Origin: Hymenobacter psychrotolerans DSM 18569 | GTDB lineage: Bacteria > Bacteroidota > Bacteroidia > Cytophagales > Hymenobacteraceae | Reading direction: 5' to 3' | Assembly (NCBI RefSeq): GCF_900142395.1 | Contig: NZ_FRAS01000004.1 | Coordinates: 1 to 64,000 of the forward strand | Length of the DNA stretch: 64,000 nucleotides | Shown here: positions 1-5,191 of the stretch, piece by piece | Layout of the letters: every line of letters begins with the position of its first letter | How positions within the stretch are numbered: position 1 is the first letter of the stretch | The notes under the pieces: model-generated | The model's database searches: none | Seen by the model: only the letters and a program-made list of their open reading frames with translations | What the model was told of the DNA's origin: nothing | Made by a program: the position numbers and the translations under genes

Positions 1-293
1 TGGCTGACACGGGCCTGCGAAACGCCAAAACTGGCCGCCTGGTGTTCTTGCAGGGCATTGCTTTTCAGGTAGGTGAGCAGAAAAAACAGCTTCACATCGC
101 TGCCCGCCAGCACCGCCGTCGGCCGTTCGCGGTGAGCCGGAAACTGCCGCCGCTTCCCCGCCAGCGTATGCCAGCGGTGGTGCCGCTCCCAGGCCGGCGC
201 GAAGGCGGTGAGCAAGTCGTCAAACTCGGCCACGTGCAGGCTGGTCAGGGCCAGAAACTGCCGGGGCCGCTCGCGTAAGGCACGGTAATCCAT
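1..293 (-). CDS. Transposase N-terminal part (IS5-like), cut by window edge
   Basis: The reverse strand is open from the ATG at 293 to the window edge without a stop (about 97 codons). The visible protein starts MDYRALRERPRQFLALTS and later reads VKLFFLLTYLKSNALQEHQA followed by SFGVSQARVS, a helix-turn-helix typical of the N-terminus of IS5-type (DDE superfamily endonuclease) transposases found in many Bacteroidota. The catalytic DDE part would lie left of position 1. An in-frame TTG two codons upstream is an alternative start. The IS end should lie in the roughly 200 bases right of 293, but I could not identify a terminal inverted repeat. The family assignment rests on resemblance of the N-terminal region only. 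Confidence 0.6.
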   Translation of the reverse strand, partial: MDYRALRERPRQFLALTSLHVAEFDDLLTAFAPAWERHHRWHTLAGKRRQFPAHRERPTAVLAGSDVKLFFLLTYLKSNALQEHQAASFGVSQARVS

Positions 294-521
294 GCCCAAA
301 TCTACGGCTGCTCCTCGCGGATTAACTTAGCCACCTTTTCCGAATTAGGTCTAATATAGTGGGCATTTCCGCTTGAGGCAAGAGGGCCCGCCGCCCGCCC
401 CGCCGCTCCCGCAGCGCGGGGGCCGGCGGCGGCCAGTGGCCCGCCCGGTTCGCCGCCCGAAACCTCTCCGGGAGAGAGGCCGCCCACCGCGTAGGGGGGG
501 CGGGGGAAGGAAATGAGGCGG
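294..521. other. Intergenic, very GC-rich; possible IS end
   Basis: No convincing gene. An AT-richer stretch (about 316-366) directly upstream of the transposase probably holds its promoter and the IS end. The rest is extremely GC-rich and contains a small hairpin at 464-476 (CTCTCC/GGAGAG). Frames open here on either strand are low-complexity Arg/Ala/Gly/Pro translations and look spurious. Confidence 0.4.
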
Positions 522-1079
522 CTACCCGGCTTCGGGGAGCAGGGCTTCGAGGGTGGCGGCTTCGAGGAGCAGGGCGGCGGCGCGGGCGGTCAGCAGGTGC
601 CAGCGGGTGGCGGCTTCCGGCGGGAGAGGGCGGGCGCGGCGGCGCAGCCAGTCGGCCTGCCAGGCAGCGTGGGCGGGCTCGGGGGCGGGGGCGGCCAGCA
701 GGCCGGGCAGGGCCTCGGCCCAGCGGGCGGCCACCACGGCCTGCCGCTGGAGCCGGCCAGCCTGCGCCTGCAAGCCGGCGGCCTGCTGCCGGCACTGCCG
801 CGCCCGAAACCGCAGCGCCCCGGCCTCGGGAGGTGGGGTGGTGGAGGGTGAAGTAGTGGGTGGTGGGGTGGCGGAGTCCGGGGCTGGGGGCGGCAGGCAG
901 GCCAGCAGGGGCTGGAGCGCGGCCACGGCGGCGGGCGTGAGGGGGCGGCGACGGGTTTCCCAGTCGCGCACCAGCGGGGCGCTCAGGCCCAGGTACAGGG
1001 CCAGCTCGTCCTGGGTGAGGCCGAACCAGTCGCGGAGGCGGGCAATGACGTGTGTAGAGGGACGGGCGCGGCGTGGCAT
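522..1079 (-). CDS. HTH (XRE-like) DNA-binding protein
   Basis: A 185-residue protein when started at the ATG at 1079; the frame is open further upstream to 1262 but that part would cover the palindromic control region. Residues about 10-50 form a Cro/XRE-like helix-turn-helix (LRDWFGLTQDELALYLGLSA, then LVRDWETRRRPL). A Pro/Thr/Ser-rich linker follows at about 62-85, then a Gln/Arg/Ala-rich region likely to be helical or coiled coil (RQQAAGLQAQAGRLQRQ), and an Ala/Leu-rich C-terminus. The HTH makes it a probable transcriptional regulator. No ligand or catalytic domain is visible. It lies between an IS fragment and a divergent secreted-protein gene. The four half-sites just upstream (1091-1178) suggest self-regulation, which is inference. 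Confidence 0.7.
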   Translation of the reverse strand: MPRRARPSTHVIARLRDWFGLTQDELALYLGLSAPLVRDWETRRRPLTPAAVAALQPLLACLPPPAPDSATPPPTTSPSTTPPPEAGALRFRARQCRQQAAGLQAQAGRLQRQAVVAARWAEALPGLLAAPAPEPAHAAWQADWLRRRARPLPPEAATRWHLLTARAAALLLEAATLEALLPEAG

Positions 1080-1090
1080 ACGGCGAAGGT

Positions 1091-1178
1091 GCGCGGAATG
1101 AGAAGAAAGCAGCAGTATTCCGCGCAAAATAAAAAAATAAGCCGCGCGGAATACCACTACTTCTCTCTCATTCCGCGC
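1091..1178. promoter_or_regulatory. Two tandem 35-bp palindromes with four GCGCGGAAT half-sites
   Basis: GCGCGGAAT occurs at 1091-1099 and 1144-1152, and its reverse complement ATTCCGCGC at 1117-1125 and 1170-1178. Each 35-bp unit (1091-1125 and 1144-1178) is therefore GCGCGGAAT-N17-ATTCCGCGC, and the two units are exactly 53 bp apart. The units are also imperfect inverted repeats of each other, around an A-rich centre at 1126-1140. The array lies 12 bp upstream of the HTH gene start (1079) and about 145 bp upstream of the divergent NHL-repeat gene, so it is well placed to be an operator. A cruciform or hairpin role cannot be excluded. Confidence 0.6.
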
Positions 1179-1323
1179 AGCTTCCCGCGCCTTCCGCGTC
1201 CGGCCCGGCTCCGGCGGCACTGCCGGCGGGCGGGTAGAGCGGCGAAAAGTAAATACTACCACAGTTGCTTTCCGGCCGAAAATTGCTGAGTATTGAGCCG
1301 TTACGATGTGTTATTGCCACCTT

Positions 1324-2676
1324 ATGATGAATCAGTTACCTTCCCGGCTGGCGCTGCTGGCCGCCAGCCTGCTGCTGAGCGGCGCGGCCCTGGCCCAGCC
1401 CACGGTGAGCACCGTGGCCGGCTCCGGCACCCAGGGCTTCCAGAATGGCCCGGCCCTGCGCGCCCAACTAAACTCGCCCCGGGGGCAGGCCCTAGACGCG
1501 CAGGGCAACCTCTACATCGCCGACACCAACAACAACGTTATCCGGCGCGTGGACGCGCAAACCGGGCTGATGAGCACCTTCGCCGGCAGCGGCACCTTCG
1601 GCTACGTTGATGGTAACACGGCCGTGGCGCAGTTTCGGGGGCCACGCACGGTGCTGGTCCGGCCCGATGGCACGCTGCTTATCGCCGACACGGGCAACAA
1701 TGCCATCCGGCAGGTAGACGCCAACGGCATCGTGACGACGGTAGCGGGCGGGGTAGCCGGCTACCTGGATGGGCCGGGCCTAGCAGCGCGATTTGCGGGG
1801 CCTATTGGGCTGGCAGTAGTCAGCAATGGGGATATATATGTTGGGGAAGCTGGCAACGTGCGCATTCGCAGAATACAAACGGATGCCACAGGTAATGTAC
1901 TGGTAAGCACGTTTGCTGGCGACGGAGTAATGGGCTATGTAGACGGGCCAGCTACTTCGGCCCGCTTTCGGGAACCCCAAAACTTAACGGCAGACAGAGC
2001 TGGTAACTTGTATATAGCGGACCGGTCCAACCACCGTATTCGTGTAATTACACCAGCTGGGCAAGTGAGTACACTTGCTGGCACAGGCAGTGCCGGCTAT
2101 CAGGATGGGCCCGCCGCCACCTCCCGTTTTTCCAGCCCGATAGGAGTCGTGGTGGGTTCTGATGGTACGGTGTACGTAACGGACCGCGACAACTATCGGC
2201 TACGGGCCATCAGCCCGGCCGGGCAAGTGAGCACCGTGGCCGGCGATGGCACCAACGGCTTTGCCGATGGCCCGGCCGCGGCCGCGCAGTTGGGCGTAGG
2301 CCAGCAGCTTAGTCTAGATGGTGCCGGCCGATTGTATGTGGCCGACTTGACCAACCACCGTATCCGGCGGCTGGCCGGGCTGCCGCTGGCCATAGCGGCG
2401 GGCAGCCCCGCTGCTTCTGCGCTGCAGTTTTCCGTGTGGCCCAATCCGACGACGACGGCCGCGCAGCTACGGGTAGAGCTGCCGGAAGCGGCTACCGTTT
2501 CGGTGGTGCTATTGGATGCGCTGGGCCGGCTGGTGCAGCACGTGCTGCCTCCCACGCGGCGGGCAGCGGGCCCCTACACCGTGCCGCTTGCAACCCAGGC
2601 GCTGCCGGCCGGCCTCTACCTGGTGTGCTTGCGCCTCAATGGCCAACCCCACATGCAGCGGCTGTGGCGGGAGTAG
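1324..2676 (+). CDS. Secreted NHL-repeat beta-propeller protein with T9SS sorting domain
   Basis: A 450-residue exported protein. Start ATG at 1324 (1327 also possible); the hydrophobic stretch LALLAASLLLSGAALA is a Sec signal peptide with cleavage after ALA. About five to six NHL repeats follow, each with a variant of STVAGSGTQGFQNGPALRAQ and LYIADTNNNVIRR, forming a beta-propeller. The last ~80 residues are a Por secretion tail (FSVWPNPTTTAAQLRVELPE ... AGLYLVCLRLNGQP), so the protein probably leaves the cell through the type IX system. NHL propellers bind proteins, carbohydrates or nucleic acids; the ligand is unknown. Codon use in the middle (about 1780-2130) is more AT-rich than at either end. 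Confidence 0.85.
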   Translation: MMNQLPSRLALLAASLLLSGAALAQPTVSTVAGSGTQGFQNGPALRAQLNSPRGQALDAQGNLYIADTNNNVIRRVDAQTGLMSTFAGSGTFGYVDGNTAVAQFRGPRTVLVRPDGTLLIADTGNNAIRQVDANGIVTTVAGGVAGYLDGPGLAARFAGPIGLAVVSNGDIYVGEAGNVRIRRIQTDATGNVLVSTFAGDGVMGYVDGPATSARFREPQNLTADRAGNLYIADRSNHRIRVITPAGQVSTLAGTGSAGYQDGPAATSRFSSPIGVVVGSDGTVYVTDRDNYRLRAISPAGQVSTVAGDGTNGFADGPAAAAQLGVGQQLSLDGAGRLYVADLTNHRIRRLAGLPLAIAAGSPAASALQFSVWPNPTTTAAQLRVELPEAATVSVVLLDALGRLVQHVLPPTRRAAGPYTVPLATQALPAGLYLVCLRLNGQPHMQRLWRE

Positions 2677-2712
2677 CGGGTTGGCGAAAGGGCCGCGCTG
2701 CCAGGCTGCGTT

Positions 2713-2852
2713 AACAGTCAGGTAAAAGACCGTCATGCTGCGCTGGCCGAAGCCTCTCTACCGCTTCGTTGTGATGATAATTGAGTAGTTCAGAGACCGT
2801 CATGCTTCGGCCAGCGCAGCATGACGGCCTCTTTGATGCTTTTTTACTGACT
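2713..2852. repeat. Long imperfect palindrome (intergenic repeat, family A)
   Basis: A perfect 24-bp inverted repeat has arms at 2730-2753 and 2804-2827. The pairing extends outward imperfectly (CAGTCAG near 2716 against CTGACTG near 2845). The arms carry the GTCATGCTG-type core that resembles the GTCATCCTGAG core of the elements at 9381, 18514, 29781 and 58351. It fills the gap between two same-strand genes and could act as a transcript-end hairpin. Confidence 0.75.
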
Positions 2853-2889
2853 GTCCACATACTCTGGTACCCGGGAAATTTCTCAAGCA

Positions 2890-3867
2890 ATGAAAACTTA
2901 CTTTCTATTCAAAGGGCTGCTGCTTGTAGGAGTATGCGGCTTACTTGCCGGTTGCGACAAAGACAACAGCGGCCCCTGCGGCTGCCCGGAGTTAAAGTTG
3001 GTGCCGAATGCACTGGAAGAGTATCCTACCAGAAGTCCTCGTTTCGGCTACGCCAGGCCGTACTTTAATCCTGAGAATTCTCGGGAAGTGATTTTCTTTA
3101 AAAGGGATGAGCAAGACCCCGGCGTGGCCGGCATTTGGAAGACAAACCTGGATACCAAGCGGCAAACCCAGGTGTTGGCCGGCAATGATATATTCCTGCA
3201 GCTGCGCTGGGGGCCGCAAGGCTGGCTGGCCCTAAGCAAAAACCACCAGGTATGGAAAGTGAAGAGTACGGGTGACAGTTTAACCCAGCTTACCTACGGC
3301 GTGCCGCATTACCAACCCCAGTGGAGCCCCGACGGGCAGCGGCTGGTCTGCTGGCAAGACGGCCCCACGGCGGCAGCGCAGGGCCTGGTGTTTCTGGACC
3401 GCAAAGGTGGCGCCCGGACGGCTCCTGCTGAGCCGCTCAAAGGCTACGCGGAAGGCTGGTCGTCGGACGGAACAAAGCTGCTGCTCCAGCATACTGCCGA
3501 TGGCGTATTCGGTTTAGGTGTCTATACTTTTGCTTCCAATAAAGTGGATCTAATTGTGCCAGTTGATATTAAAGCCGGGCATGGTGGTATTCATGGGGCA
3601 GCGTGGCTACCCAACGGCAATGGGTTTGTATGGAGCAGTGACTTGGGCCTATTCAGAACGGACCTGGCTTCCCGCCGCACCGTTACGCTGCACACGGGCT
3701 GTAGTGGCCGCATCTACATACACCCTTCCATATCGAGCGACGGTCGCACGCTGATAGTAGAACGAGTTGACCGCCACGCCGAAGACAATGGGCGCGCCAT
3801 TTATGGTGAAACCAACCTCTGGACCATGGACCTGGATGGCAACAACCAGCGGAAGGTAGAATTCTAG
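2890..3867 (+). CDS. TolB-like beta-propeller lipoprotein
   Basis: 325 residues. The N-terminus MKTYFLFKGLLLVGVCGLLA ends in a lipobox (LLAGC), so the mature protein should be a lipoprotein anchored through Cys22. The body contains several PD40/TolB-like blades: YFNPENSREVIFFKRDEQ, LTYGVPHYQPQWSPDGQRLV, YAEGWSSDGTKLLLQ, WLPNGNGFVWSSD, IHPSISSDGRTLIVERVD. Such propellers usually serve as protein-binding scaffolds in the envelope. The next gene (4032) encodes a similar lipoprotein, suggesting an old tandem duplication. No enzymatic motif is seen. A terminator-like hairpin follows at 3888. Confidence 0.8.
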   Translation: MKTYFLFKGLLLVGVCGLLAGCDKDNSGPCGCPELKLVPNALEEYPTRSPRFGYARPYFNPENSREVIFFKRDEQDPGVAGIWKTNLDTKRQTQVLAGNDIFLQLRWGPQGWLALSKNHQVWKVKSTGDSLTQLTYGVPHYQPQWSPDGQRLVCWQDGPTAAAQGLVFLDRKGGARTAPAEPLKGYAEGWSSDGTKLLLQHTADGVFGLGVYTFASNKVDLIVPVDIKAGHGGIHGAAWLPNGNGFVWSSDLGLFRTDLASRRTVTLHTGCSGRIYIHPSISSDGRTLIVERVDRHAEDNGRAIYGETNLWTMDLDGNNQRKVEF

Positions 3868-3887
3868 GTGCTTCCGCTCGCACTGGC

Positions 3888-3915
3888 AACGCCCGGCCTT
3901 CTGCGGTCGGGCGTT
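3888..3915 (+). terminator. Hairpin after the TolB-like lipoprotein gene
   Basis: The stem AACGCCCG / CGGGCGTT, closed around CCTTCTGCGGT, lies 20 bp after the stop at 3867. A short T-containing tail follows. This is a plausible terminator, although the U-tract is weak. Confidence 0.5.
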
Positions 3916-4022
3916 TGTGCGTAGCAGGGGTTCGGCCCGGCTTTTCGCGGGCTTATATAGCGCAAGAAGGATTTTTAGGCGTAATTATTGTACAAGGCGA
4001 GCTTCGGTTATTCATCCTCATC

Positions 4023-4030
4023 TATTTTTG
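4023..4030 (+). promoter_or_regulatory. TAnnTTTG box abutting the start codon at 4032
   Basis: TATTTTTG matches the Bacteroidota -7 consensus TAnnTTTG exactly and ends one base before the ATG. If it is used, transcription would begin at or just inside the start codon, giving a leaderless message. A chance match is also possible; no good -33 TTG is seen at the usual distance. Confidence 0.3.
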
Positions 4031-4031
4031 C

Positions 4032-5039
4032 ATGAAGCACTTCTTCTCTCGCGGCCTGCTTCTCCTGGCCGCCACGGCTGCCTGCACCCACTCCGCCGAC
4101 CCTATACAGCCCACGCCCGACTACGTGGAGGATGGCCCGTGCTCAGTATTGCCGGACCCCGGCCCGTTGGGCTGGCAGCACGAGCCCCATACGCTGTTTC
4201 GGCAGCAGCCGGCCCTCAACCCTACCAACGCGGAGGAAGTAGCGTACGTGGCCTTCGTTACGGATACGATGGGAATTGACCGGTCGGGGCTGTACAAGGA
4301 GAGTCTGCGCACCAGGCAGGTAACGCGTCTGAACCAGTCGGCCACCTACAACCGGCTGCACTGGAGCAGCCGGGGCGACCTGCTGTTTCTGAACCAAGGC
4401 CGGCTCTGGCGCATCACCGCCACCGGCGACAGCCTGCGCCAGGTGCCCGGCCTGCCGGGCAGCATCGGCACGTTTGCCCTCAGCCCCGACGGGCGGCAGC
4501 TGGCCTACACGGTGGCGGGTGGCACCTACCAGGCGGCGGCGCTCTGGCTGACCCCGCTGGCGGGTGGCACCCCCCGCTTGCTGGCCACGCCCGGCTACTG
4601 GCCCCAGCTCACGCTGGCGTGGGCGGCCGATGGGCAGCGGCTGGCGTTTGGCGCCTATCCGGTGGGTACGGGGGCCACGCCCAACCTGCCGCACACGCTC
4701 TGCACCCTGCACGTGGGCACGGGCACGTTTGCGGCGGCCCCGGCGCCGCTGCCGTTTCCGGTGCAGAGCCTGCAGTGGCACCCCAACGGCACCGACGTGT
4801 TCTGGGCGGGTGGCCGCCACCTCTACCGCGAGCCGCTGGCGAACGGGGCCGCCCGGCAGCAGCTGCGCGAAGGTTGCCAGACCCGCAGCTTCCAGTCGGT
4901 TGGCCCTGTGCCCGGCCAGCCGCGCCTGCTGGTGCTGCGCATCAACAGCAGCGCCCCCACCCCCGGCCTGCTGAAGCAGGAAACCGTGCTGGAAACCATG
5001 AGCTACGACGGGCAGCAGGTGCTGCAGGTGAGCCCGTAG
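4032..5039 (+). CDS. TolB-like beta-propeller lipoprotein, paralogue of upstream gene
   Basis: 335 residues from the ATG at 4032; the frame is open back to 3915 but the signal peptide MKHFFSRGLLLLAATAAC begins here and ends in a lipobox-like LAATAAC. The body has PD40-type blades: ALNPTNAEEVAYVAFVTD, RLHWSSRGDLLFL, FALSPDGRQLAYTV, AWAADGQRLAFG, QWHPNGTDVFWAGG. Layout and length match the lipoprotein at 2890-3867, so the two are probably paralogues. A role as an envelope-anchored propeller scaffold is inferred. It converges with the outer-membrane barrel gene on the other strand. Confidence 0.75.
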   Translation: MKHFFSRGLLLLAATAACTHSADPIQPTPDYVEDGPCSVLPDPGPLGWQHEPHTLFRQQPALNPTNAEEVAYVAFVTDTMGIDRSGLYKESLRTRQVTRLNQSATYNRLHWSSRGDLLFLNQGRLWRITATGDSLRQVPGLPGSIGTFALSPDGRQLAYTVAGGTYQAAALWLTPLAGGTPRLLATPGYWPQLTLAWAADGQRLAFGAYPVGTGATPNLPHTLCTLHVGTGTFAAAPAPLPFPVQSLQWHPNGTDVFWAGGRHLYREPLANGAARQQLREGCQTRSFQSVGPVPGQPRLLVLRINSSAPTPGLLKQETVLETMSYDGQQVLQVSP

Positions 5040-5053
5040 CGGCGGAGCAGGCT

Positions 5054-5147
5054 GTAGAGACGCGTATTCGCGTCTCGTCTTTGGTGATGTTGTTTGGCAG
5101 GCGCGGCATCAGTCGTTCAACGACCAGACGCGAATACGCGTCTCTAC
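5054..5147. repeat. Inverted repeat, perfect 22-bp arms (family C)
   Basis: Arms at 5054-5075 and 5126-5147 are perfect reverse complements (GTAGAGACGCG... and ...CGCGTCTCTAC). Each arm contains a shorter palindrome, GACGCGTATTCGCGTC. It lies between convergent genes. I see no second copy in this window. Confidence 0.75.
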
Positions 5148-5153
5148 GGCACC

Positions 5154-5185
5154 GCAGCGCCCGGCCTCACGAGGCCGGGCGCTGC
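5154..5185. terminator. Bidirectional hairpin between convergent genes
   Basis: A long GC stem (GCAGCGCCCGGCCTC / GAGGCCGGGCGCTGC) lies between the end of the lipoprotein gene (5039) and the end of the barrel gene (5192). It probably ends transcription from both sides. There is no long U-tract. Confidence 0.6.
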
Positions 5186-5191
5186 TGGTTT

